From NCBI RefSeq assembly GCF_018129085.1, contig NZ_JAAGBB010000011.1, positions 106,918-170,917 on the forward strand: 64,000 bases of DNA, given 5' to 3'. The notes beneath the pieces were generated by a model. It was not told where the DNA came from. It did not search any database and saw only the letters and a program-made list of their open reading frames with translations. Numbering within the stretch: the first letter of the stretch is position 1; every line of letters begins with the position of its first letter. Of the stretch, positions 9,934 to 18,114 are shown in pieces. The stretch comes from Plastoroseomonas hellenica (GTDB lineage Bacteria > Pseudomonadota > Alphaproteobacteria > Acetobacterales > Acetobacteraceae). Position numbers and translations under genes: made by a program.

Positions 9934-11009
9934 GAACTGGTGTCGCCTTTGGCGCTCAGGACGGGGTAGTCGATGTAACCCTTCGCAGCTCCGCCGTAGA
10001 AGGTTTTGGGGTCTGCCTCGTTCATCGCTGCATTGGTCTTCAGCCGAACGACGAAGTCCGGATTGGCCAGGACCATCTGGCCATATGCCTCAAGATCGGC
10101 CAGCCCCGACGCCACATCGGCACCGATCTGGTCACGCGGACGACCTGGCCGGTTGAGGATCAGCGGTTGGCGCCAGAGCTTGCGGATATCGGCCAGTAAC
10201 GCCTCGTTGCCCTGGTGCATGATGTGCACATAGGCGAGGCCGAGCTTGTCGAGCTCGGCGACGAGATAGCGATAGAGGTCCGGCCCTTCGGGGCCTTCAT
10301 CGATCCCCCACATTGCCGTTCCGGGAGACAGGCGGACCGCGGTTCGGTCCGTGCCGATCTCCGCGGCGATCGCCGTGAGGACCTCGATGGCGAAGCGGGC
10401 GCGGTTCTCGATGGAGCCGCCATATTCGTCCGTGCGCGTGTTTGCGCTCGGCGCGAAGAACTGCTGGACGAGGTAGGCGTTCGCCCCATGAATCTCGATG
10501 CCGTCGGCTCCGGCCTCGATCGCCGAACGCGCCGCATGGCGGAAGTCGGTGACGGTCTGGCGGACCTCTTCAGTCGTCAGCGCGCGCGGCGTGGGAATGT
10601 CCTGCATCCCTGCCGCCGTGAACATCCCCGTTCCCGGCGCGATCGCGGACGGTGCGACGCCCTGGCGGTGATGCGGCGTATTGTCGGGATGCGACATGCG
10701 CCCGACATGCATGAGCTGGATGAAAATGTGGCCGCCCTTTTCGTGTACGACGGAAGTGATCTTCCGCCAGCCGGCGACGTGAGCGGGCGTGTAGATGCCG
10801 GGAGTGGTGAGATAGCCCTGCCCGTCGTCGGAGGGCTGAGTGCCCTCTGTGACGACCAGTCCGAGGCCGGCGCGCTGGGAGTAATAGTCGGCGGCCAGCT
10901 CGCCCGGCGTGCCGTCGAAGGCGGCACGGCTGCGGGTCATTGGAGCCATGACAAGGCGGTTCGGCAGAGAATAGCGGCCGACGCGGACAGGGGCGAATAT
11001 TGAAGTCAT
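9930..11009 (-). CDS. Alkene reductase of the Old Yellow Enzyme family
   Basis: 359 residues from the ATG at 11009, which has GGAGAACC before it; an upstream in-frame start lacks this. FMN-dependent OYEs reduce activated C=C bonds of enones, nitroesters and maleimides with NADPH. Visible signatures: LPNRLVMAPMTRSRA at the N-terminus, the substrate-anchoring pair in EIHGANAYLVQQF, and RTDEYGGSIENRARF. The full TIM barrel is present. It is the first gene of a leftward operon (OYE, SDR, hydrolase, FMN reductase). A perfect TGGAAT-N4-ATTCCA palindrome lies 60 bases upstream, beside a decayed LysR gene, so LysR control is likely. Confidence 0.92.
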   Translation of the reverse strand: MTSIFAPVRVGRYSLPNRLVMAPMTRSRAAFDGTPGELAADYYSQRAGLGLVVTEGTQPSDDGQGYLTTPGIYTPAHVAGWRKITSVVHEKGGHIFIQLMHVGRMSHPDNTPHHRQGVAPSAIAPGTGMFTAAGMQDIPTPRALTTEEVRQTVTDFRHAARSAIEAGADGIEIHGANAYLVQQFFAPSANTRTDEYGGSIENRARFAIEVLTAIAAEIGTDRTAVRLSPGTAMWGIDEGPEGPDLYRYLVAELDKLGLAYVHIMHQGNEALLADIRKLWRQPLILNRPGRPRDQIGADVASGLADLEAYGQMVLANPDFVVRLKTNAAMNEADPKTFYGGAAKGYIDYPVLSAKGDTSS

Positions 11010-11047
11010 CAGGTTCTCCATTCGCCCCAATATCGACTATCCCGCTG

Positions 11048-11094
11048 TCGGGATAAATCCCGTTATGCTGGAATCAGTATTCCACTGGTGGATC
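11048..11094. promoter_or_regulatory. LysR-type operator upstream of the Old Yellow Enzyme gene (copy 1)
   Basis: It contains TCGGGATAAAT (11048-11058), the perfect palindrome TGGAAT-CAGT-ATTCCA (11069-11084) and the overlapping inverted repeat TCCAC-TG-GTGGA (11081-11092). The same block with identical spacing precedes the intact LysR gene (12331-12376). The rest of the 11010-11402 interval holds only the LysR remnant and nothing else I recognise. Confidence 0.65.
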
Positions 11095-11275
11095 AATAGG
11101 AGGTCCGTCGGATGGCCGGCGCGATCTGGAGGAAAATGAACCGGCTGCAGGAGACGGAGGCTCTCGACGAACCAAACTCCCCGTGGCGACGTATCTCCGG
11201 ACTGGAGAAGCGATCGGCTTGAGACTTCTGCTCACCACACGATCGGCACAGTCTCGCCTAGACCGGTCGGCCCGG
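11094..11275 (+). pseudogene. Decayed LysR gene, paralogue of the LysR at 12384
   Basis: Aligning this stretch with bases 12377-12570 shows shared blocks in the same order: GGAGGCTCTCG, GGCGACGTATC, ACTGGAGAAG next to CGATCGGC, and TTGAGACT followed by CTGCT. These encode the helix-turn-helix of the intact regulator. The copy has lost about 13 bases between the operator and the first block and 4 more within the helix-turn-helix, so no reading frame survives. Similarity fades after about 11275. It is oriented divergently from the OYE gene, the classical LysR layout, so it looks like the former local regulator. Confidence 0.7.
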
Positions 11276-11402
11276 GCTGTCCGCGCACCAGCGATGGGAT
11301 AACACCGCCCTGCTCATGTCTCGCGATCGAAGCCCGCCGGAAGCATGGCCACCGTGTCGCGCCCTCACTGATAACGATCAGCGACGGTTCCGACGACCGC
11401 CT

Positions 11403-12050
11403 TCAGCTGTCCGGCGTGAGGGCCTTGGCAACCAGGTTCTTGACCACGGACAGAGGCGGGATGGCGATCGTCGATACCAGATCCTTGATCATCAGCTCCT
11501 GTAGCGCGGCGCCGGTCGGCGTAGAGAAGTCATAAATCGCTTCTGCTATCACCGATACTGCTGCTGTGAGCACCACGCCTGCCTTCTCCATGCGGCGACG
11601 GGCCATCTCTTCGGAGATGTCGGACCAGGCGCCGGTAGCGTCCATGACCGCATGAACCTGATACCCGGCCTCGGCCATGCTCGTCGCGGCGAAGACAAGG
11701 CAGACGTCGGCCGTCAAGCCGGCCATGATGACCTGCTTGCGCCCGATCTTCTCGATGGCGCGCTTGAACTCCGGCTGATGCCAAGCGTTCACGAGGCCGG
11801 GCCGCTTGATCCGACGCTCGTACGCCTCGGGAAGAGCCTCTGCCAGTTCCGAGAAGATCCGACCTGTCAGACCGTCTTCCATGCTGGACGATATGACGAC
11901 TGGTAGCTTCAGGATGTTCGCTGCTTTCGCGAGCGCCAATACCGCACGGCGGACATCAGCCTCGGAGGCCGTCTTGATCTGCCTCACCACGCCATCTTGA
12001 TGGTCGATCAGAACAAGGACCGATTGGTCGGGTTTGATTTCTAAACTCAC
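11403..12050 (-). CDS. Isochorismatase-fold cysteine hydrolase (YcaC-like)
   Basis: 215 residues from a GTG at 12050; AGGAGG lies just upstream and sets this start over a TTG at 12068. The catalytic triad of the superfamily is visible: Asp in LVLIDHQDG, Lys in RRIKRPGLVNAW, and Cys in LTADVCLVFAATS. The RPG-NAW motif points to the YcaC-like group, whose substrates are mostly unknown. It is not linked to chorismate genes. It lies between the OYE operon and a divergent LysR gene, so it is probably part of the same response. Confidence 0.85.
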   Translation of the reverse strand: MSLEIKPDQSVLVLIDHQDGVVRQIKTASEADVRRAVLALAKAANILKLPVVISSSMEDGLTGRIFSELAEALPEAYERRIKRPGLVNAWHQPEFKRAIEKIGRKQVIMAGLTADVCLVFAATSMAEAGYQVHAVMDATGAWSDISEEMARRRMEKAGVVLTAAVSVIAEAIYDFSTPTGAALQELMIKDLVSTIAIPPLSVVKNLVAKALTPDS

Positions 12051-12383
12051 GATTTGCCTCCTGCGCAACGTTCATCAACAACGATCAACCAGCCAGAGGC
12101 TCGCATCACCTTGTGAACGGTCAGCTCCATGCTGAGCACCTCGAACAGGAGCAGCCGTCCGCGACGAGCGCCGGCCGACAAGAGCGCGCTTGTCGAGCGG
12201 GTGCTATCTCAGTCGGCTAAGCCGCTAGCTCGTTGGCTTTATCCTTGGCGGTGCATGCGCGCCGCGACCTGATCAGGGATCACGCGCTGCAGCCGCTCGT
12301 CGGTGCGCGCTTGTTTACCACTGCCCACTTTCGGGATAAATACTGCGAAATTGGAATGAGAATTCCACTGGTGGAGCAATCCG
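12051..12383. other. Divergent control region between the isochorismatase-like and LysR genes
   Basis: 333 bases. The right end holds operator copy 2: TCGGGATAAAT (12331-12341), TGGAAT-GAGA-ATTCCA (12352-12367) and TCCAC-TG-GTGGA (12364-12375), which match copy 1 base for base in layout. The left 270 bases have no recognisable gene or repeat. The LysR protein probably binds here to control itself and perhaps the hydrolase gene. Confidence 0.6.
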
Positions 12384-13259
12384 TTGAGCCATTTGAACGA
12401 CATGGCGCTGTTCGTGGAGGTCGCCAAAGCCAGGAGCTTTCGAAAGGCTGCGGAGGCTCTCGGCATGCCCAATTCCACTCTGTCGCGACGTATCGGCGAG
12501 CTGGAGAAGGCGATCGGCCTGAGACTGCTGCATCGTACGACGCGCAAGATCGAGCTCACAGAGGCCGGCCAGATCTATTTTGAACGAAGCAAGAGGATCG
12601 TAGATGAGGCGCGGCTGGCGCACGAGCAGCTCGGCGCGATGTTAGAGCAGCCGAGCGGTGTCCTGCGGGTTTCGCTCCCTGTCGACTTGGCGACGCTTTA
12701 TCTCACGCCGATCATCGTCGATTTTGCGCGGCACTACCCCGGCATCACGTTCGAATTCGACCTGACCCCACGCCGTGTCGATCTGGTCACCGAGCCGTTC
12801 GATGTGGCGATCCGCATCGGCAAACTGCAGGATTCCACTCTGATCGCCCGACTCATCGGGGGACATTCGCGCCATCTCTATGCCTCGCCTGGATACATCG
12901 AGGCGTCAGGCGAGCCCGCCACACCGGCGGAACTGGCGGAGCATGAATGCCTCTGCATGCCACGGACCCCGAGCTGGACTTTGCACCAGGAGATGAACAA
13001 GGTCGATGTCGACGTTCACGGCCGCTTCACGCTCAACAGCGTCGGGATGATCCGCACCCTGGCAGTCAACCATCAGGGCATCGGCCTACTTCCTGAGAAG
13101 ATCGTCGCCGAGGACTTGGCCACCGGCCGGCTCCGCCGTGTCCTGCCCGAATGGCAAGGTTCACCGGTCAGCATTTACGCCGTCACTGAGACTCGCCTTG
13201 TTCCAGCCAAAACACAGCGGTTCATCGACTTTCTGTCGTCCACGCTGATGGAAGTTTGA
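12384..13259 (+). CDS. LysR-family regulator, probable controller of the OYE/isochorismatase genes
   Basis: 291 residues from a TTG, with GGTGGAG upstream; an ATG at 12402 is also possible. The N-terminal helix-turn-helix is clear (SFRKAAEALGMPNSTLSRRIGELEKAIG), followed by the substrate-binding domain in the style of the CrgA/DmlR group (FDVAIRIGKLQDSTLIAR, GIGLLPEKIVAEDL). The same operator block precedes this gene and the OYE operon, so I infer it regulates both. Its near-copy at 11094 is decayed. Confidence 0.88.
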   Translation: MSHLNDMALFVEVAKARSFRKAAEALGMPNSTLSRRIGELEKAIGLRLLHRTTRKIELTEAGQIYFERSKRIVDEARLAHEQLGAMLEQPSGVLRVSLPVDLATLYLTPIIVDFARHYPGITFEFDLTPRRVDLVTEPFDVAIRIGKLQDSTLIARLIGGHSRHLYASPGYIEASGEPATPAELAEHECLCMPRTPSWTLHQEMNKVDVDVHGRFTLNSVGMIRTLAVNHQGIGLLPEKIVAEDLATGRLRRVLPEWQGSPVSIYAVTETRLVPAKTQRFIDFLSSTLMEV

Positions 13260-13335
13260 ATGGAATGTTTCCAGCAAGCTTGAATATTTTTTGGTCTCTT
13301 CGCAGTTATGTCTCTAGATGCTGAATGCACGGAGA

Positions 13336-14274
13336 TCAGTTCGGATTGCCTAGCACCTCCAAATCCCGCGGGCGGGAGTGGCTCGCGCACGTTCCCAGTC
13401 TCTGAATGAGCCATCGGCCGGCCGGTCCTGGGGGGTCATCGGCGCGGTAGGCGATGGACATCGGCAGTTTGAGATCGCTGGCGGGGACGCCTTCGATGCG
13501 CAGCGAGACCAATCGTCCTTCATCGATATCTGCTCTGACGGCGTGGCCAGGCATACCTCCCCAGCCGAGGCCATTAAGTAGGAACGTCTGCTTGGCGAAG
13601 AGATCGGCCAGCCGCCAGGTCTGCGACGACATCACGCCGAACTCCCGCCCCTGCGAAAGATCGGTGCGATCGGTAAGGACAAGCTGGACATGGTTGCTGA
13701 GTTCGCTGCGGGGGATTGGTGCGGTGAACGCTGCCAGCGGATGATGCGCAGCTGCCACGATTTCAAAATCCACGGTGCCGAGCGGCTCGGTGCGAATGCC
13801 GGGGGGCATTACGGGCAAGGTGCCCACGATGCCGACATTGGCGCGGCGATGAAGAATGGGCTGCACCGTGCCTCCCAGAGCTTCGACGAAGAGCCGAAGC
13901 GGCACCGTTGGGAAGTGCTCCCGAAACTCACGTGCGGCCTCGGCGATGACGCTGATGGGGAAGAAGACGTCGATGACGACGGAAAGCTCGGGCTCGAGCC
14001 CGGACGCCATGCCTTTCGCATGCGATTTGAACGCATCGACTTTGGCGATCACCTCGCGCGCGCCGGTGAGCAGCATGCTTCCGGCCGGCGTCAGTTGCGG
14101 GTAGCGACCGGTCCGGTCGAAGAGTTCCACGCCAAGCTGATGCTCAAGACCGCGCACGAGTTCGCTGACGGCCGACTGGGCGCGGCCGAGCTTGCGCGCG
14201 GCAGCGGAAAAACTTCCCTCGTCGACCGCGGCAATGAAGGTGCGGACTTGGTCCAGCGATAAGCCATCCAGCAT
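13336..14274 (-). CDS. LysR-family regulator divergent from azoR
   Basis: 312 residues. The N-terminus carries the LysR helix-turn-helix (SFSAAARKLGRAQSAVSELVRGLEHQLG) and a standard effector domain. It is transcribed away from the azoreductase gene, sharing a 128-base control region. That divergent arrangement is the usual one for a LysR protein acting on its neighbour. It ends convergent with the preceding LysR gene, 76 bases apart. Confidence 0.88.
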   Translation of the reverse strand: MLDGLSLDQVRTFIAAVDEGSFSAAARKLGRAQSAVSELVRGLEHQLGVELFDRTGRYPQLTPAGSMLLTGAREVIAKVDAFKSHAKGMASGLEPELSVVIDVFFPISVIAEAAREFREHFPTVPLRLFVEALGGTVQPILHRRANVGIVGTLPVMPPGIRTEPLGTVDFEIVAAAHHPLAAFTAPIPRSELSNHVQLVLTDRTDLSQGREFGVMSSQTWRLADLFAKQTFLLNGLGWGGMPGHAVRADIDEGRLVSLRIEGVPASDLKLPMSIAYRADDPPGPAGRWLIQRLGTCASHSRPRDLEVLGNPN

Positions 14275-14402
14275 CAGATACAGCCCATCGCCATTTCAGA
14301 TGGATTGTATCGTATAATAACGTCTATTCAGATGGCAAGGGGCGCGACAGACTTGAGGAAAGGCGAGTGGCATGTGCTCGCAAATTCGATTGGAGGCCCC
14401 CT
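14275..14402. promoter_or_regulatory. Shared LysR/azoR control region
   Basis: It contains a perfect TATAAT (14313-14318) that could be the azoR -10 box, with no good -35, which fits activation by LysR. TTCAGATGG occurs twice in direct orientation (14295-14303 and 14327-14335), 32 bases apart, about three helical turns, flanking the -10 box. GGAGG at 14391-14395 is the azoR ribosome-binding site. Confidence 0.5.
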
Positions 14403-15017
14403 GTGACGACAATCCTACAAATCGATTCAAGTATTCTCGGCGCGAATTCAGCCAGCCGCGCGCTGACGGCCGACATTGTCGCGCGCCAGCTCAAGCTGCA
14501 TCCAGGTGCGAACGTCGTTCACCGCGATCTCGCCGCCGATCCGGCCTTCCATTTGTCTGGCCAGCACCTTGCCGCCTTCCAGGGCGCAACACCGGAAAGC
14601 TCTGCGCTAGGCGCCGATATTGCACAAGGTGCCGCCTATATCGACGATCTTTTCACGGCCGACGTGATCGTCATCGGCGCTCCGATGTACAACTTCACCA
14701 TTCCGTCGCAGTTGAAAGGCTGGATCGACCGCGTGCTCGTGGCCGGGCGGACGTTCCGCTACACCGAGAAAGGCCCAGAGGGCCTGCTGCCCGCCGACAA
14801 GAAGGTCTATGTCGTTTCGACGCGTGGCGGCATCTACACCGGAGACAGCCCCGCCGCGTCGCTCGATTTCCAGGAAAGCTATCTGAAGGCGGCGCTCGCT
14901 TTCATCGGGCTGACCGATGTCAGCATCATCCGTGCGGAAGGCCTCGCGATCAGCGACGAGGCGAAGGCCTCCGCGATCGCGTCCGCGAAGACGGAGATTG
15001 AGGCACTGGCGGCCTGA
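14403..15017 (+). CDS. azoR: FMN-dependent NADH:quinone reductase / azoreductase
   Basis: 204 residues from a GTG with GGAGG upstream, matching the usual AzoR length of about 200. Family signatures: the phosphate loop ILQIDSSILGANSASRALT, the flavin motif IGAPMYNFTIPSQLKGWIDRVLVAGRTF, and VSTRGGIY. AzoR uses two-electron reduction to detoxify quinones, azo compounds and other electrophiles in the cytoplasm. DoxX and the luciferase-like gene follow on the same strand, suggesting a shared response under the divergent LysR gene. Confidence 0.92.
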   Translation: MTTILQIDSSILGANSASRALTADIVARQLKLHPGANVVHRDLAADPAFHLSGQHLAAFQGATPESSALGADIAQGAAYIDDLFTADVIVIGAPMYNFTIPSQLKGWIDRVLVAGRTFRYTEKGPEGLLPADKKVYVVSTRGGIYTGDSPAASLDFQESYLKAALAFIGLTDVSIIRAEGLAISDEAKASAIASAKTEIEALAA

Positions 15018-15228
15018 TCTGGCGTCGGCTTCGATCGCGTAGAGCTCACGGGTTGCTCACGCCATCCCCCCACCTCGCTCAAACGCCCACGCGACTCGCT
15101 TCGGCAAGGGCGGCATCCGCACCGGTGAAGTGCTTCGCCGGAAATCACAGACTTCGAAAACGCGCAAACAAGTCGTCGGGTCGGCCTGCGCACGACCGAT
15201 ATTTCAACGCTCAATTACAAGGTGCTCT

Positions 15229-15633
15229 ATGCAAAATCTCTCGCAGTCCTCTCGAACCGAACACAGCAGAACTATCACCGTTGTCTCATGGACGCTGCGT
15301 ATCCTTGCTGCCGCCGCCTTTCTGGCCGCCGGGGGCGCCAAGCTTGCGGGTGTGCCGATGATGGTCGCGATCTTCGACCAGATCGGGGCGGGCCAGTGGT
15401 TCAGGCTCTTCACCGGCGCCGTCGAGGTCGTCGGGGGTATCGCCATTCTGGTCCCGGTGACAGCGGCGTTCGGCGCCGTCCTGCTGTCCGCAACCATGGT
15501 GTGCGCCGTACTGACCCATCTGGCGCTGATCGGCGGAAGCCCGCTTCCGGCTATCGTCCTGCTGGCAATCACCTCGACGGTCGCATGGCTGCACCGCCGC
15601 ACTCTGTCCGCCTTCGTCCAGAGCTTCGGCTGA
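15229..15633 (+). CDS. DoxX family membrane protein
   Basis: 134 residues from the ATG at 15229. Four hydrophobic segments fit the DoxX fold (LRILAAAAFLAAGGAKLAGV, FRLFTGAVEVVGGIAILVPV, FGAVLLSATMVCAVLTHLALIGG, PAIVLLAITSTVAWL). DoxX-like proteins are small inner-membrane proteins linked to thiol or oxidative-stress responses in several bacteria. Here it follows azoR by 211 bases with no clear promoter between, so co-transcription is possible. Confidence 0.8.
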   Translation: MQNLSQSSRTEHSRTITVVSWTLRILAAAAFLAAGGAKLAGVPMMVAIFDQIGAGQWFRLFTGAVEVVGGIAILVPVTAAFGAVLLSATMVCAVLTHLALIGGSPLPAIVLLAITSTVAWLHRRTLSAFVQSFG

Positions 15634-15707
15634 AACCGGCTTCGGGTTCATCACGGGCACTTCCTGAATGCCGATGGAAATCGGCACCGCACCTGTCGAG
15701 GTTACAG

Positions 15708-15824
15708 ATGATTCGTTTCGCCACCTTCTTCGCTATCTCGCTGGCTCTCGCCGGATGTCATACCACAAAGCTCGGCCAGTCGATCGGCTTCCCCGAACCG
15801 CAGCGTAGTTATCCGAGCAATTGA
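15708..15824 (+). CDS. Small lipoprotein of 38 residues
   Basis: The ATG has a GAGG seven bases upstream. The predicted peptide has a hydrophobic start and a textbook lipobox, LALAGC, at residues 12-17, leaving a mature peptide of about 22 residues beginning CHTTKLGQS. It lies between DoxX and the luciferase-like gene on the same strand. I recognise no family. The lipobox and ribosome-binding site argue that it is real. Confidence 0.55.
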   Translation: MIRFATFFAISLALAGCHTTKLGQSIGFPEPQRSYPSN

Positions 15825-15871
15825 CACTAGTGGCGCGAGTTCCTAGCGGCGCGCTTCGAAAGGAATGAGCA

Positions 15872-16924
15872 TTGGAAATCGGTATCGACAGTTTTGCGAT
15901 GCTTGTGATCGACCCGAAGACCGGCCATCTGCAGTCCGCCACCGATCGCATGACAAGCGTGCTTGCCGAAGTGGAACTGGCTGACAGCGTCGGCCTCGAC
16001 GTCTTCGGCATGGGAGAGCATCATCGGGAGAATGCGCTCGATTCAGCTCCGGCCGTTATCCTCGCCGCCGCGGCGGCGCGCACGAAGACAATCAGGCTGA
16101 CAAGCGCTGTGGCGGTTATCAGCGCCGCCGACCCGGTGCGCATCTTTCAGGAGTTCGCGACGCTTGACCTTATCTCCAAAGGTAGGGCGGAACTGGTGGT
16201 TGGTCGGGGATCTTTCACCGAAGCCTATCCTCTATTTGGTTACGACCTGCGCGACTATGATGCACTATTCGTCGAAAAGCTCGACCTCCTGCTCAAGCTT
16301 AACGACGCGCCTCATATCAAATGGCAAGGCCGTTTCCGCCCGCCGCTGAATGGTGAAGGTGTTTATCCTCGCCCGCATCAGGACCGGTTACCGGTCTGGC
16401 TCGGTGTCGGCGGTACGCCGGAATCCTTCGCCCGCGCCGGTACGCTCGGCTTGCCGCTGATGGTCGCTATCATCGGAGGCAGTTTCGATCGCTTCCGGCC
16501 TCTTGTGGAACTCTACCGGCGCGCCTGGCAGGTTGCAGGTCATCCACTGGTGAAACAGCGGGTCGGTGTCCACGCCATGGGTTTCGTCGGCGATACCGAT
16601 GAAGCGGCTCGAGAGGCGTTCTTTCCGGGCTGGCACCAGATGATGTCGGTCGCTGGCAAAGAGCGAGGCTGGCTGCCACCGTCGCGGGCGCAATTCGAAG
16701 CGATGTGCGGCCCTGGTGGAGCTTTCCTGATAGGCACCCCGCAGACGGTCGCCGCCAAGATGCTGGCCGCCAGCAAGGCATTGGGCGGCGTGTCCCGCAT
16801 CACGTTCCAGATGAGCACCGCCGCACTTGAAACGGAGGCCATGCGACGATCAATCGAACTGCTCGGCACGAAAGTCGCCCCCGCCGTCAAGGCGGCGCTT
16901 GGCAAGGCATCCCGTCATGGGTGA
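15872..16924 (+). CDS. LLM-class (luciferase-like) flavin-dependent oxidoreductase
   Basis: 350 residues from a TTG preceded by AAGGA; the nearby ATG is out of frame. The sequence shows the bacterial luciferase-like TIM-barrel family: GLDVFGMGEHHRENALDSAP, TKTIRLTSAVAVISAADPVRIFQEFATLDLISKGRAELVVGRG is the conserved block read across residues 70-112. Such enzymes use FMNH2 or F420 and often oxygenate organic substrates. The FMN reductase at 7313 could supply reduced flavin, though this is inference. The stop overlaps the next gene by 8 bases. Confidence 0.88.
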   Translation: MEIGIDSFAMLVIDPKTGHLQSATDRMTSVLAEVELADSVGLDVFGMGEHHRENALDSAPAVILAAAAARTKTIRLTSAVAVISAADPVRIFQEFATLDLISKGRAELVVGRGSFTEAYPLFGYDLRDYDALFVEKLDLLLKLNDAPHIKWQGRFRPPLNGEGVYPRPHQDRLPVWLGVGGTPESFARAGTLGLPLMVAIIGGSFDRFRPLVELYRRAWQVAGHPLVKQRVGVHAMGFVGDTDEAAREAFFPGWHQMMSVAGKERGWLPPSRAQFEAMCGPGGAFLIGTPQTVAAKMLAASKALGGVSRITFQMSTAALETEAMRRSIELLGTKVAPAVKAALGKASRHG

Positions 16925-17879
16925 GCTGATCGCCGGCGCCTGGCGACGAGGCGGCCTCGAGAACGTGCTGGCCGAGGGCGAACTGCGCCGCCCGCCGTCC
17001 ATCTTCCGCAACTGGATCACCGCGAACGGCGACGGCCCGTTCCAGGCGGAGCGGAACCGCTATCACCTTTATGTTTCGCTCGCCTGCCCCTGGGCGCACC
17101 GCACACTAATCATGCGCAACCTGAAGGGCCTTACCGATCTGATCGACATCTCGGTGGTTCATTGGCTGATGGGTGAGGATGGCTGGTCCTTCGATCCCGC
17201 CCCCGGCGTGATCCCGGACAGCGTCAACGGCTCCACGTTCCTGCACGAGCTTTACACCATCGCCGATCCGACCTGCACCACCCGCGTCACCGTGCCCGTG
17301 CTCTGGGACAAGGCGACCTCCCGGATCGTCTCCAACGAATCCGCCGATATCCTGCGCATGTTCAACACCGCCTTCGATGGCTGCGGCGCGACGGCTGGCG
17401 ACTATTATCCTGCAGAGCATCGCGACGACATCGATGCCGTCAACGAACGCGTGTACCCCACCCTCAACAATGGCGTCTATCGCTCCGGATTCGCCACGAC
17501 CCAGGCGGCGTACGAGACGGCCGTGCGCGAGGTATTCGAGGCGCTCGACTGGCTTGAGCAACGCCTGGCGCACCAGCGCTATCTCATCGGTGGAAGGTTG
17601 ACCGAGGCCGACATCCGGCTGTTCACGACGCTCGTGCGCTTCGACCCAGTCTATTACGGGCACTTCAAGTGCAACCGCCAGGCGCTCGCCGAGTACCCGG
17701 CACTCTGGGCTTATACGCGCGATATCTATCAGCATGCCGCTGTCCGCCCGACGGTCGATTTCACTCATATCAAAGGCCATTATTACGGTAGCCATCCTTG
17801 GCTCAATCCAAACCGCATCGTCCCCATCGGCCCCGATCGCGATTTTGACCTTCCCCCTGGGCGCGGCGCCCTGCAATAA
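16917..17879 (+). CDS. Glutathionyl-hydroquinone reductase (Ecm4/YqjG-type GST)
   Basis: 320 residues from an ATG inside the end of the preceding gene, so translation is coupled. It has the omega/xi-class layout: long N-terminal extension, catalytic Cys in SLACPWAHRTLIMRNLKGL, and C-terminal helical domain motifs LTEADIRLFTTLVRFDPVYYGHFKCN and HIKGHYYGSH. Known: these enzymes remove glutathione from glutathionyl-hydroquinones, completing quinone detoxification. With azoR this supports a quinone or electrophile theme. The 235 bases after it (17880-18114) hold no gene I recognise. Confidence 0.92.
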   Translation: MGELIAGAWRRGGLENVLAEGELRRPPSIFRNWITANGDGPFQAERNRYHLYVSLACPWAHRTLIMRNLKGLTDLIDISVVHWLMGEDGWSFDPAPGVIPDSVNGSTFLHELYTIADPTCTTRVTVPVLWDKATSRIVSNESADILRMFNTAFDGCGATAGDYYPAEHRDDIDAVNERVYPTLNNGVYRSGFATTQAAYETAVREVFEALDWLEQRLAHQRYLIGGRLTEADIRLFTTLVRFDPVYYGHFKCNRQALAEYPALWAYTRDIYQHAAVRPTVDFTHIKGHYYGSHPWLNPNRIVPIGPDRDFDLPPGRGALQ

Positions 17880-18114
17880 CGCCTGATAAACTGGACTACA
17901 CCAATCGAGGACGGACGCCTGCGCGCTACGGCGAAAGGTGTCCACAGGGCTGAGATTCCAAGGGCGACAGCGCTTCAATAAGAGCAGAAGGGTCAGCCGG
18001 CGCTCCCGACCAGGTTGTTGGTCACATGGCGATTTCCATGGCTGGACCATCAACGTGGCAAGCGCGCGCCCGCCTAATGGCCGAGCGCGCGCTCCTGAAG
18101 ATTATCTTACTCGA

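Noticed and set aside
12069..12330. Possible gene remnant in the left part of the isochorismatase/LysR gap
   Set aside because: A short frame (around 12168-12262) reads like protein for about 30 codons, but no family or ribosome-binding site supports it.
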